This document shows positions 1-10,139 of a stretch of DNA of 64,000 nucleotides, in pieces; the first letter of the stretch is position 1, and each line of letters opens with the position of its first letter. The translations under genes were made by a program, and so were the position numbers. The DNA comes from Xanthostigma xanthostigma. Its lineage: Eukaryota > Arthropoda > Insecta > Raphidioptera > Raphidiidae. The stretch lies in NCBI GenBank assembly GCA_963575645.1, contig OY754465.1, positions 55,079,901 through 55,143,900 of the forward strand, written 5' to 3'. The notes below the pieces were generated by a model that was given only the letters and a program-made list of their open reading frames with translations, was not told the origin of the DNA and searched no databases.

Positions 1-464
1 TGTTAGATTGTAACTTGGACTGGAAATCACACATTGAAAATGTTTCGAACAAATTACTAAGTTTTTTATATGCTCTTAGAACAATTAACAATAATGTTAG
101 TCGAGAGGCGTGCCTAAGTGCGTATTATGCATTCATATTTGCAAGATTAAGATATGGTATTATATTCTGGGGCAACAGTAACGTCGTCTCGAAACTGTTT
201 GTAATACAAAAAATGTGCATCAGAATTATTTTTGGTCTTAAACCTCGCGATTCTTGCAGGAACTATTTCATAAACAATAAAATTCTTACATTGCCTAGTA
301 TACCTATACATTTTGGAGTCAGTCATGTTTGTCAAAGAAAACTAATTAAATGTCCTTACACAACTAAAGACTACTACGATATTAGCATTATTTAATTTCT
401 ATGTATTTTTTGTATATGTATTGACTTATTCTACGCCAATTTTTTGGTATTTAATGAATAAATT
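1..464 (+). pseudogene. 3' end of a non-LTR retrotransposon (reverse transcriptase C-terminus)
   Basis: An open frame at 15-395 begins with a DWKSHIENV-type segment, followed by YALRTI, LSAYYAFIFARLRYGIIFWG and IQKMCIRIIFGLKPRDSCR. This is the conserved thumb and post-RT block of Jockey/CR1-like non-LTR reverse transcriptases. The catalytic palm motifs lie upstream and are absent because the window starts inside the element. After ILTLPSI the protein jumps quickly to a short tail and stop, where relatives have roughly 100 more residues, so an internal deletion is likely. An AT-rich 3' UTR and a simple-repeat tail follow. Dead copy; family assignment good, clade uncertain. Confidence 0.75.
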
Positions 465-488
465 TATATCTATCTATCTATCTATCTA
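465..488 (+). repeat. (TATC)n tail of the non-LTR element
   Basis: Five tetranucleotide units directly follow the retrotransposon 3' UTR, whose AATAAA-like sequence lies just before. Simple-repeat 3' tails instead of poly(A) are common in CR1-like and some Jockey-like elements. Confidence 0.75.
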
Positions 489-577
489 CTCATAGAAAAA
501 GTCATTCTGAATCAATTCCGACCATCGGCAATCTTGTATCTCTAAAACAGCGGCGCTGAAATGTCCCATTCCTTATA

Positions 578-1483
578 ATGGGTGTTTTTTTTAGAGGTAT
601 ACAAGTTTAAAATGAAATAAAACACGTAAAAATAAGGTTGCTGGCCACGTTGTTGGCTTTGTTTAAAATATAATTTTATGCCATTAATGTTTAAATATGA
701 TTTCGGGCATATGGACGCCACGGCTGGCTTGAATGAAGCGCAATCGGGAAGTCCAATTTTCGATCACTTTATCGAGCATCTGGGGCCGTATATCGCCAAT
801 AGCGCGGCGAATGTTGACTTCCAAGTGATCCAACGTCTGTGGTTTATCGGCGTAGACTAGTGACTTCACGTATCCCCAAAGAAAGTAATCCATAGGTGTG
901 AGATCAAAATTTTGCATTGAAAAAGAGGATCAAGCTGAATATTGTTTTCGGCCCATTCACCGAACGTACGGCGCGCATAATGGTCACGCGGAATTAACTC
1001 TTGCACAAGCTGGATATTGTAAGCTCGTAAGCCAAGATCTTTTCGCAAAATCTTCCACAACGTGGATGGGCACAGTCCCAATTGCTGTGCACGACGGCGT
1101 ATCGACTCATTCGGGTCCTCCTCAACACTACGCACCACAGCAGCAATGGCATCTTCTGTGCGCACTGCATGGCGTCTTTGTGGATGCGTATTATCAACTA
1201 GAGTATGCGTAGTTCGAAAACGATCCATGGTTTTCCGAATAACTTGCTCGAATGGACGATTATGTCGACCGTAAAATGGACGTAGCGCACGGTTAGTTTG
1301 GCAAACTGAACCATAATTTTCAAAATAAATTTGCACAATTTGCAAGCGTTGTACTGATGTAAGTCTATTCATGGTTAAATGGCAAAACATACTGACCACA
1401 AATCATCTGTCAACTGTCAAATTAACTGTCACTTGAAACGGTGTTGCCAATTTCAAAACCAAACCTCCAAAAAAAACACCCTT
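578..1483 (-). mobile_element. Deleted mariner-superfamily element (DUF4817/rosa-like)
   Basis: The terminal inverted repeats share GGGTGTTTTTTTT(A/G)GAGGT, and the element is flanked by TA at 576-577 and 1484-1485, the target duplication of the Tc1/mariner superfamily. The body carries a minus-strand transposase relic. At 906 bp it is shorter than an autonomous element (usually about 1.3 kb or more), because the centre of the transposase is missing. It is an internally deleted, non-autonomous derivative that might still have been mobilised in trans through its intact ends. Confidence 0.85.
684..1372 (-). pseudogene. Mariner-type transposase, catalytic core deleted
   Basis: The N-terminal part, read from the ATG at 1372, has the DNA-binding helix-turn-helix region seen in DUF4817/rosa-type transposases: MNRLTSVQRLQIVQIYFEN, then GRHNRPF, then RTEDAIAAV, SIRRRAQQLGL and ILRKDLGLRAYNIQLVQEL. 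It stops being alignable after NIQLDPLFQCKI, just before the expected first catalytic aspartate. A second frame (917 down to 684) resumes at DLTPMDYFLWGYVKSLVYAD, the region of the third acidic residue, and continues to the C-terminus. The first two catalytic acids are therefore lost and the junction shifts frame. Non-functional. The domain naming is from memory of the family. Confidence 0.85.
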
Positions 1484-1689
1484 TATGTTAAATATAGAAC
1501 AGAAATAATAACACCATATACCTGCCTTTGTAATGTTACTGGGGGACCTTGTGAAGTGCTCTTAATTCAATTTCCACCAGACTGCACAAGGAGAAAATTA
1601 TCGGGAAAAGCATCAACTTGAAACTGATTTGCCCCGTCTAATTGCATTATATACAGACTGATTCTAAAAATATCGCTAAGGTTTCTTAA

Positions 1690-2003
1690 GGCCGCTGCAT
1701 CACACGAAGTTGAATTTGTCACACTTCTGGGACTTGTGATAGCTGGCGGGTTGTCCCAACACTGGCCTATTATGAACAAGGCTGATTAATAAATCCATAT
1801 CAATATTAATTTTAAACTCCATATTCACAATGAGCAGCACAAGGTAGGTATAGGTAAAAACGTGCGCGCACATCTGTCGTCGTCCACAGACTTTTAAGAA
1901 ATTACGTGGTCCACTGCATCGGACCGACCGCCGTCGCGCCGAGGGGCGACGTGCGGGTGTCATAAAAATCGGGCCGTTATCCGCTGTCGTTAACAAGAGG
2001 TCT
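1690..2003 (-). mobile_element. Composite MITE copy, related to 15956-16577
   Basis: Read on the minus strand, it begins with CTCTTGTTAACGACA next to a TA, continues with GGCCCGATTTTTATGAC, a CGGCGCGACGGCGGTCGG block and GATGTGCGCGCACG, and ends in AACTTCGTGTGATGCAGCGG before a TTAA. The same order of blocks occurs on the plus strand at 15956-16193, and its final block resembles the end at 16553-16577. The copy lacks the middle of the longer relative. It is a degraded, non-coding element. Confidence 0.65.
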
Positions 2004-2905
2004 TAGACTCAATGTTTTTTCAACGTCTCGGCGGGCGGCAATCACTGTGACATCATTGATGTATGTATAACAAATTGTATCGCAATAGAAGTTTTGATAC
2101 ATTCGACGTCGCTTATACTATCTTCTGAGTATATGCTGCAAGGGACACACATATTTTGTCTAAGATTATAAGAAGTGACCCAGTTGAGAAAAGTATGTAG
2201 AAAAATTATAACCAGACTAGTGCAAGGTTATAAATTGCCTTCGCCTCGCGTTTCCTGCAGTAAATCTGATAGGCGATTAAAATTAACACAAAAAGACTGG
2301 TAGAAGTGTTAATTTACAAGCTAATGGATTAAACATGTTATATTATTTCTTTTGACTTATTTACAAACACAGACCAGCAGTATTTTAAAAATGGTCAGCG
2401 CACTCTGACATACGTATTCTAAAGCATTATTAGAAAAAAAAATAATTAAAAAAACCCGATTTCATAAAAATAAGATTAACTAAACGGAAAATTTAGACGC
2501 AGCAGGTGGGGAACCTAATTTGCACTTTTCTTTTGAAAACTAGCGGATCCAGTAGGCAAACATTGTCCAGTCACAGACTTCGCTAACCAAAACATATCTT
2601 GAATTAATAACTCATGAATAAAAAAAAATATAGAATAAAAAAATATTGACTGGTGCTGGGAGGCTGAAAATTTGGGATTATGTTTTTTATATGAAAAATG
2701 AAAAAAAAAAAACAATAAAAAATTGGTCGAAAAAATTTAAAAAAAAATTTTGAATCTCGACAACAGCGCCACTAACCGGGTCCAACTATAAGCTAAGAAC
2801 CATCCAGGTGACCCCATAAGTACAAAAAAATCATCAAAATCGGTCAAGCCGTTTAGGAGGAGAAGAATTGCGAACACACGCACACCAAAATTTTATATAC
2901 AAAGA
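2004..2905. other. No gene seen; AT-rich DNA with repeat debris
   Basis: This stretch has long A runs and no credible reading frame. Around 2755-2895 a block with AAAATCGGTCAAGCCGTTTAGG resembles the terminal portion of a common insect dispersed repeat. No clear ends were found. Confidence 0.5.
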
Positions 2906-3270
2906 CTAGCGGCCCGACCCGGTTTCACCCGGGTGCGATAGATATAGTTCTGCAAAATGTATTTCGTTTGCGGCCCGGCGTTTGAACTAATAGCTTCGAG
3001 CAAATTTTACCAGATTTGCTTCTGAACTGAATTCTATCAGATGTCGCTACTTGGTACTGAAATAGTTATTTTTATCTGCTTCGGAAACTAATAGATTTGA
3101 GCAAAACAGTCTTTTTTGGCAAAGTTTGTACAAAATGTTATAAAAACTATCCTATAGTTTAAGTTGGACAAAGCAAGACACATTTAGAAAATTTTATTAA
3201 AATCGGTTCAGTGGTTTTAGAGATTAGCTGCGGACGAACATTGTGGCGCGAGATTTTTATAATATATAGA
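2906..3270 (-). mobile_element. Non-autonomous Helitron, family B
   Basis: On the minus strand it starts TCTATATATTATAAAAATCTC and ends with a GC-rich hairpin (CACCCGGGTGAAACCGGG) followed by CGCTAG. The flanking host bases are A before TC and T after CTAG, which is the Helitron A^T insertion rule. There is no target-site duplication and no inverted repeat. The body (CTAATAGCTT and AGCGACATCTGATAG-type blocks) matches the copies at 31944-32372 and 42538-42908. It has no coding capacity. Confidence 0.8.
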
Positions 3271-4422
3271 TTCAGGAAACAAAAATATTTGTCGAAATGA
3301 ATTTACACTAAAGTGGGAAAACCGTTTTACAAGCACTGGATGTTCTAACTTTTTTTTTAATTTATAAAATAAATTATTATGTTAGAAGACTGTAGGTTAG
3401 TCGTGTATCTAATTTAATAATAATTACGTATCATGTAATCAATTTATCAAAGCGTGCAACGGAATACTGTAAACAAATTAGGTTTGGTTAATTCAGTGAG
3501 TTTAATGCATTATTTTAGAACGACCTGTACCTTCATTCACAAAAAAAAAATTAAATTAACTCAAAATGTTACACTTTGATTCATAAAAGTCAAGGTAAAA
3601 TTGAAGCTCCGATTTAATATGCATAACAATAAATTATGCACACTTAATTATTTCAATTTGTTTAAATCAACAGTTCTCAAAATTTTCCAAGTTACGCTGC
3701 CTTATCATTGTTTCTATGAGAAAATCCAGTTTATAAAATGGGCTAGTTCGGCCATGGACACTTTTTCTTAGCGATCTTTAAACTATAAAATAAAACCATT
3801 TTCGATCAATTTAACTGAGAATCTAATCCGATAAGGTTTGTGCGGGGTCCTTTTGTTTATAATTTACTGATCTATGATTATATAGTAGAGCAAAACAAAT
3901 ATTTCATATTGTGTAAGTAGCAGCTGTAAAAATTAAAAAAAATATCACTTCGTTGAAAATTTGTTCCATGTTCAAAAACGACCGCAGAGAACAGTATTCG
4001 TAAAAGTGGAAGCCGTTGCTGCAAGTATAAATAACAAAAGAGGAAATGAAGCAATATAAGTAGTTACCTGTGGAGCCCCCGGAACACAAGGTACACAATT
4101 ATTATTACTGCGTACTATACGGCCACCAGCGCAATGCAACAGTCCCTGTTATTCTGTAACTATATTCAGCTCTTTCTTCTACAACATACACGACTATAGT
4201 TTGACCAGAGAAAGTAAGTCGGTGTGGAATGGGAGTTGATTCGCATGTAACAGCTAGAATTCTGGGCAACCGTTTGCGAAGGTGCTCTCGCGTATAATGG
4301 ATGACAAAGGAAAACTCATGTTATCGATAAAGAGTTGCAGGAAATCTGCTCATCAGATTCCAAAATTGTTTTCATCAATATTTAGAACGAATCTCCAGGA
4401 CGAACATAGGCTATTATTTATA
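3271..4422. other. No gene or repeat recognised
   Basis: AT-rich sequence with no convincing reading frame, tandem repeat or element end. A GTGCGGGGTCCTTTTG fragment near 3840-3858 resembles the outer end of the inverted-repeat element at 43400-43793. Confidence 0.4.
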
Positions 4423-4510
4423 TTATTGCGTTAAAATATAAAGCGCTTTTCGTGGAGACCACTTTTTTGAAAAAAAAAATAAAAACTGGCGAAACCTGAC
4501 CGGGCCGCTA
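4423..4510 (+). mobile_element. Fragment of a third Helitron-like family
   Basis: It shares the blocks ATTATTGCGTT, AAGCGCTTTTCGTGGAGACC and ACCGGGCCGCTA with the arms of the palindrome at 9671-9992. The GC-rich ending resembles the hairpin-plus-CTA ends of the Helitrons in this window, but a proper 5' end was not identified. Confidence 0.45.
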
Positions 4511-4566
4511 ATAAATAATAGTTTACTAATAGTGACAGATATTCCGATTAATTTCTACATAAAAAC

Positions 4567-4845
4567 CAGGGCCCGATCTAGGGGGGGGCAAACCGGGCAA
4601 TTGCCCGGGGCGGCAAAATTGAGGGCGCCGCGGCGTCGGCGGCGAAAATTAAAAAATGGTTAAACAAAAAAAAAAAAAAAAAACACACACCCTACACAAA
4701 AGTTGTTAGAATATATTACTATTGACATCACTGAAATTTCACATCATATTTTAGTAGATTACAAAAATGAAATGTGAAAACGCATGGGTAAAAGGCGGCA
4801 AATATTATTTTGCCCTGAGCGGTGAAATAGCTGGATCGGGCCCTA
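4567..4845. mobile_element. hAT MITE with perfect 8-bp target duplication
   Basis: The ends are CAGGGCCCGATC and GATCGGGCCCTA, inverted repeats of the CAGGG...CCCTG type used by hAT elements, with the last G decayed to A. The octamer ATAAAAAC lies directly outside both ends (4559-4566 and 4846-4853), the 8-bp duplication expected for hAT. The 279-bp body is non-coding and contains a GC-rich start and an A-run. It depends on a transposase encoded elsewhere. Confidence 0.9.
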
Positions 4846-4853
4846 ATAAAAAC

Positions 4854-5672
4854 ACACAAAGCTCCATAACAATTAACGATCAATTACTCATTACTCAAAT
4901 ACTGTAAATACACTTCATTAATGGATTAACATCCTACAATGACACAGCTGGATGTTGCATATTATGAAAAGGACTCCAGGTTATTCCATTCAACTACGGC
5001 TGAGTCACTGAAACGTCACAGTGCGACAGGAGCGTTTTGTATAACTACAAGTCGTTCGTTTGTTTTCATGCCGCTTTCCCTAAATAAGGAACCCTATGCA
5101 CATTCTTTGGTTGACGTACTTTCTTCACTCAGACTATACGCATCAAACATACTTCAGTACGTTACAGAATACTTAGTATTAATTTGTATTTGTAACACGA
5201 ATGCTGAATACAATAGTCAGAAAAAAATAAAGGATGAAACACACACTGTCCGTAATGGCTATTTAAGAATCTAAAAAAGTCACCCAAATACTTAAACCTC
5301 TATCCAAAATAATATCCGCTGATTCGAGCCAACCAGCAGTACCTACTGCTAAAAACTGACATACAATACGCGCCACGGATCTAAAAGGTTCGGAAGTTAG
5401 TCACAAACAGCGTCGCAAAGGCACATTTTAGAGCCGTTGAAACTCCCACCACGGAACGTGCGCTCGTCGGTGATTGGCCGTGATCGCTCGTTGCCTTTGT
5501 CACTTTTTAAAGTACAGTCGAGTACGATATTGTCAAGTTGTTATTGCTATTTTGCTTTTGTTGAGTTGCGAGTTTGTAGTTTTTCAACAGACTGTACAAG
5601 CGCAAGCCCGTATTCGCATCTAACTTCCGAGCCTTTTAGATTCGTGGCGCGTATTGTACCTATATGTGCCTC
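4854..5672. other. No recognised gene
   Basis: Two open frames are present (4939-5274, 111 codons, and 5437-5703, 88 codons). Neither shows a recognisable motif, signal peptide or domain, and frames of this length are expected by chance in a window this size. The second runs into the tandem array that follows. Confidence 0.4.
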
Positions 5673-6010
5673 GGTCGGAAGGCGAGTATTTACGATCAAA
5701 TAAACGATCCAACCAACAGTTTTGTGTTGCTACAGAGTGACATATTATGTTTGTCTGCTCGCAAATCGCACCGATTTGGTCGGACGGCGAACATACACGA
5801 TCAAATAAACAATACAACCAAAAGTGTTGTGTTGCTACAGAGTAACATAATATATTTGTCTGCTGGTAAATCGCGCCGATTTGGTCGGACGGCGAACATA
5901 CACGATCAAATAAACGATCCAACCAGCAGTGTTGTATCCCTGCCGACTGACATGTTTGCGTGCGGCCAAATCACATTGACTTGATCGGACGGCGAACATT
6001 CCCGATCAAA
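5673..6010. repeat. 105-bp tandem array, about 3.2 units
   Basis: GGTCGGACGGCGAACATAC-type starts recur at 5673, 5778, 5883 and 5983, and each unit carries a CGATCAAATAAACGATCC block and a GTTGCTACAGAGT block. The first two spacings are exactly 105 bp, which is 35 codons, so one frame on each strand (5664-5984 plus, 5620-5922 minus) stays open through the array and encodes a 35-residue repeat. No protein family was recognised, and the open frames may only reflect a period divisible by three. Confidence 0.85.
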
Positions 6011-6438
6011 TTGCGTTCGAAATCGTACTGCGGCGTTGAATCGTGAACGGCGGACTTTTTTACCTGATTACGAAACTGAATGGCCGCGAAAATGACGAGA
6101 TTAAAAGTCTCCGTTAATATTTTTGATAAATCTATTACGCAGCCACACCGTTTAATAACTAATGAATATTCAACAGTTGTGTTATTCTATCCTGCAAGTT
6201 TGCGTGCAATAAAGAATATGTTAATTAAAATTTTAATAGGTACACACACAACAAACTTATTAAAGTTGAATGCTTCTGATTAAATATTTTCAGTTGATAA
6301 AAATTTGCTACCGCTAACTTTAAAAACACGACCGATTTTGGACGGAACTGGGTTGAGCGTAGTTTTTACCCGACTACGGCGAAGCAAAAAGGGAGGTTAT
6401 GAGTTTGATCGGTATGTATTTTCATAACCCTTCTTTTT
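6011..6438. other. Unassigned sequence with fragment of a dispersed repeat
   Basis: A 67-codon frame at 6080-6283 has no recognisable feature. At 6362-6430 the motifs CCCGACTACGGCGAAGC and CATAACCCTTC match a dispersed element that also occurs at about 34676-34715. Confidence 0.45.
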
Positions 6439-7435
6439 ACCACCAATATTTCTAATTTTAATTTAGAGGTAAAAATACGGCTAAACATTTTTTTAACTTC
6501 CCGCTTTAAAAAAAAAAAATTTTAACTTCCCGCTTTAAAAAAAAAAAAAATTTTTTTTCAAAAATCGGGAAGTTATTGGTTTCACCCCGATTTTCGAAAA
6601 TCGAGTTTTCGCCAGATCTCGACGTTTTGAGGTCCTAGGAAGCTATTAAAACTATTTTGGCGATGATGTCCGTAGGGCTGTATGTGTGTGTGTGTATGTA
6701 TGTATGTAAACCTTTTATATCTTTTGAACGGAGTGTCCTACTGAAACGCGGTTTGCGGCATCTGACGTGATCTTGGTGAACTTAGACTTCCTGAAAATTT
6801 GAAACGATTCGGCCCAAAACATTTTGAGAAATCTTAAAAAAACAAGTTTCAAAAAATTTTTAAAAATTTGTTTTTGTAAAATATTTTCTAAACTACTAAA
6901 CCGATCAATTCCAAAATCTAATCAGCTCTTCTCCTTAACTAACTGCGTCGATTTCCGCAAACTGCAACAAAATCGGTTCATTTGTTCACGAGATATCGTG
7001 AACGAAAAATTTGTAAAAAAGTGTTTTTTTTTAAATTGCTCGTAAAATTCCTATGAGATCGATTTTTCTGTAATAAATTACTTTGTTAGGTTAAAAAATT
7101 GCGTCGACTGCCGCAAATCGCATCAAAATCGGTTCATTTGTTCATGAGATATCGTGAACGAAAATTTCGTAACAGTGTTTTTTTTTTGAGCTCGAAGAGC
7201 TAAAAAATAAACTTCTTGCTATATTTTATATATTTTTGAGCGTTTTGAACTCGAAAATAGCGGGAAGTTACAAGGATGGCCTGCAGGGTCAAACTTCTTT
7301 TCAAATTTTTTCTCTATTGTTTCTATATTTTCAATATTTTCGTGTCTTTTAGCTTGTCGTATAAAAAATAAAAAAAACAATTTTTTTAGCTTTATATTCA
7401 CCTCTAAATTAAAATTAGAAATACCTATCGGTGGT
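6439..7435. mobile_element. Two nested inverted-repeat elements
   Basis: The outer ends at 6439-6470 and 7400-7435 are inverted copies containing ATTTCTAATTTTAATTTAGA. Inside, AACTTCCCGC at 6494 (repeated at 6524) pairs with GCGGGAAGTT ending at 7270, giving an inner element. The inner body holds a GATGATGTCCGTAGGG block, a short (TG)n/(TATG)n run at 6681-6709, and a diverged internal duplication: blocks at about 6940-7030 and 7096-7185 both contain AAAATCGGTTCATTTGTTC and GAGATATCGTGAACG. No coding capacity was seen. Superfamily unknown; target duplications are unclear. Confidence 0.6.
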
Positions 7436-7792
7436 CGAGTTCCGCGAGATGGGACTTTTTTGTAGAAAATTTCCTGCTCTTTCAGAATCTTCTTAGGGAT
7501 TCCAGATATCTGCAATAGTAGACATTAACTGCGATAGACATTATCAAAGGCGTCCAATACAAGCTCGGAAACCAAGAAGATTTGGATCAACACCGGCCGT
7601 GAAAGTTTACACACTTGGATAGTTTTTGAGATATTCGCAAAAAAATCAAACCCCTCTTTTTTCTTTTACTAAAATGTTCGCAACTTTTGCAATTTTTTCG
7701 ACCTCCACTTTCAAAAAGTTTCTAAATGTCATTCCGAATCGAATGACAGCATGATCATAATTTTCGGTGAAGGAGGACTGGAATTCATCAAA
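7436..7792. other. No gene or repeat recognised
   Basis: Nothing identifiable between the nested elements and the Helitron. An open frame continuing from the left (7219-7515, minus) crosses an element end and is not a gene. Confidence 0.4.
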
Positions 7793-8393
7793 TCTATACT
7801 AATATATAAAGCTGAAGAGTTTGTTTGTTTATTTGAACGCGCTAATCTCAGGAACAACTGGTTCAAATTGAAAAAAAAAATTGTTGGCTAGCCCATTTAT
7901 CGAGGAAGGCTATAGGCTATATAATATTACGCTACGACCATTAGGAGCGGAGCTTTAATGAAAAATGTTGGAAAATGTATCTCAAAAATAAGCTTTTATT
8001 CATGTGAAATGCACTAACTAGATTAGTGTTGTGAGAACACAACCTCAGGTGGCACAATCGGTAGAGCATGCAACTGTCAATATCAGGGTCGTGGGTTCGA
8101 GCTCTACGTTGGGCGAATATTTTTTTATTTATTTAAATTTTTTACATTGCTTTCTTCTAAGGCTTACATTTAAATTTATTTTAATTTTATTTAATTAATT
8201 TTTAAAAAAATATTAGTTAAAAAAAGTTTAAATACTGCTTTTTATCGACAAAAACTTTTGAATGGTAACTCCGATCATCATGAAATTTGGACGCAACATT
8301 CATCTCGGTAAACTAAGATGAATGTGTGTACTCATGTTCCTCCCTTCCCCATTCATTCTTTTAAACCCGGGTGAAACCGGACGGGACCGCTAG
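7793..8393 (+). mobile_element. Non-autonomous Helitron, family A, tRNA-bearing
   Basis: The 5' end is TCTATACTAATATATAAAGC after a host A. The 3' end is a GC-rich CCCGGGTGAAACCGG hairpin, a short spacer and CTAG before a host T. These are Helitron ends at an A^T site. Conserved body blocks include AACGCGCTAATCTCAGGAAC and CCCATTTATCGAGGAAGGC near the 5' end and CTCCGATCATCATGAAATTT near the 3' end. At 601 bp it is one of three copies in the window that carry a tRNA-like module in the middle (8043-8115). No Rep/helicase gene is present, so it depends on an autonomous relative. Confidence 0.85.
8043..8115 (+). pseudogene. tRNA-Lys-like module inside Helitron
   Basis: The 73-nt segment matches the layout of animal tRNA-Lys(CUU) as I remember it. 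It has a D arm with an A-box-like TGGCACAATCGG and GTAGAGC, and a T arm with GTGGGTTCGAGCTC (B box GGTTCGA), then TTGGGCG. The anticodon stem is broken (TGCAA opposite TATCA), the loop would present GTC instead of CTT, and the acceptor stem pairs poorly. It is therefore not a working tRNA. Both internal PolIII promoter boxes survive and could promote transcription of the element. Confidence 0.75.
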
Positions 8394-8402
8394 TTAAAAT
8401 AT

Positions 8403-8549
8403 AAAGGATAGCTCTTCACGTGTAAGGGACATGTAAACTAGAGTATTATTATAGGGATACTATAGGGAAGTATCCTGTTCAATAGAGTATTATTCCCAAT
8501 TATAAAAACAGTGTTCAATACTTTTAAACTCACTTAAGAGCTATCCTTT
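8403..8549. mobile_element. Short MITE next to Helitron
   Basis: AAAGGATAGCTCTT at the left pairs with AAGAGCTATCCTTT at the right in inverted orientation, about 147 bp apart. It lies only 9 bp from the end of the Helitron. No coding capacity; superfamily not assignable. Confidence 0.6.
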
Positions 8550-9059
8550 TTATTTTAATTTCCTTTTTTTATTTCACTCTTTAATAAAAAGGTAAAATCA
8601 CTGGATGAGACGGTCGTTTTTGAGGAAGGTACGCATTTTTCACGCTACACGGAGAGACAGGTCATCAACATTTTATAAAAACTGTGTCACAAAAAAATGC
8701 AAATGAAAGCAGAAACCAGATATATATACAATTAAGTATCACACGGCTCGGCCAATCATATTTCGCCATTTTTCTGCAGCACAAGAGGCATCATTTTCCA
8801 TTGTTCGATGCTGATGACTTCATACATATGTATAAATTATAATTTAACGGAAAAAAAAATAACGAAAATGGAAAGCTACCCACTAAACTACTGTGTCGGA
8901 CTGCCGGACGTTGTGCTAAAAATAAAACACTTTCTTTAAACAGTAATGACAGAAATATAAATCTAAAATTAGAAACATGCATTTTGAATCATGTATTATG
9001 GTCATCTAATAATCACTTTAAGCATTTAGATGTAAACAAATAGGTACACCTTGAAATTA
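8550..9059. other. No gene or repeat recognised
   Basis: Unremarkable AT-rich DNA. The 63-codon minus frame at 8791-8982 has no supporting features. Confidence 0.4.
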
Positions 9060-9265
9060 TGTTATTTTGGATTTCGTCCGCGTGAAATTAATGTTTGTTC
9101 AGTTCGCAGAGTTTACGAAAAATCTTCCCTATTTTTTTTTAAATTTTTTTATAGCCTAAGTTACTCCTTATAACATCAGCTATCTGCCAGTGAAAGTCCC
9201 GTCAAAATCGGTCCAGTCGTTTCGGAAGTTAGGCGGAACAAATAGACAAAAACTTTAAAACTTGT
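9060..9265. repeat. Degraded dispersed repeat (TTCGTCCGCGTG family)
   Basis: It contains TTCGTCCGCGTG at the left and CAAAATCGGTCCAGTCGTTTC with GTTAGGCGGAACAAA near the right. This combination is widespread in insect genomes in my memory. A related left-end fragment with TTTACCCGCGACTTCGGCCG occurs at about 12838-12870. The element class is not clear from these remnants. Confidence 0.5.
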
Positions 9266-9670
9266 TTTGTTTTTTGTTGTAAGTATTTATATACTTTCAT
9301 ATGCATTTAGTAAAAAGCTGTTATTTTGACATTACAGACACTTCAATTTTATTTACTTATATGTTAGGCTGACTAGAACTTTTTGAAAATAAAAATACGT
9401 TGAATAAAATACATACCACGTGTAAGAAGATGAGATTGTAAGATTTTAACATACCTGAAACAAAAAACAAATCTATCAATAAATTGAACGTAAAATTGAT
9501 TAAAAATTAAATTTACATCGTGAAATAGAATTTTTTTTAAGAGTAATACGTAATCTATACTAGTATTATGAAGAGATAAAGTTTGTAAGTTTAAATGTAG
9601 GAAATTTTTTTCACCAATATTCAAATAGGTAAACCTTCAGGATGTACACATTATATATTATTGCGTTGGA

Positions 9671-9992
9671 ATAAAAACGCTTTTCGTGGAGACCCATTCT
9701 GCAACGTAAGACGACAAAAAACGGTAGTAATCTACAAATTCGTGCGAAGCCGGACCGGGCCGCTATAAATACAAAAACCATTGGAATTGGTAGTTGGTAC
9801 ACTATCAATAAAAGAACGTTTAAATTGTATTGTATTTTATTAAACGTTCTTTTATTGATAGTGTACCAACTACCAATTCCAATGGTTTTTGTATTTATAG
9901 CGGCCCGGTCCGGCTTCGCACGAATTTGTAGATTACTACCGTTTTTTGTCGTCTTACGTTGCAGAATGGGTCTCCACGAAAAGCGTTTTTAT
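9671..9992. repeat. Perfect palindrome, 153-bp arms, 16-nt loop
   Basis: Position x pairs with 19663-x from 9671/9992 to 9823/9840, with no mismatch found by eye. Each arm contains GCTTTTCGTGGAGACC and GGCCCGGTCCGGCTTCG, so it is a copy of the Helitron-like sequence also at 4423-4510, with extra flanking sequence. Because the arms are identical, the same short frame (IVYQLPIPMVFVFIAARSG) appears on both strands and is not a gene. Transcription would give a long perfect hairpin. An assembly or chimeric-read artefact must be excluded. Confidence 0.85.
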
Positions 9993-10139
9993 CTCTCACA
10001 CACAACACGGTACGACCGCTAGGATATCAGATATAGCCACGGTATACAGTAGAGTCCGGGTAGTTCATCTGAACTCATTTCAATTATACACTTAGTTGGT
10101 AAACTGATCCGCGACCTATGTGGATGTATGGGGACAACA
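9993..10139. other. Unassigned spacer
   Basis: Short stretch with nothing identifiable. Confidence 0.4.

Noticed and set aside
8043-8115. Functional tRNA gene
   Set aside because: The anticodon stem is unpaired, the loop triplet does not match the tRNA-Lys body, and the module repeats inside transposons.
9611-10022. Two similar small proteins (IVYQLPIPMVFVF...) on opposite strands
   Set aside because: They are the same palindrome arm read from both sides, with no other support for coding.
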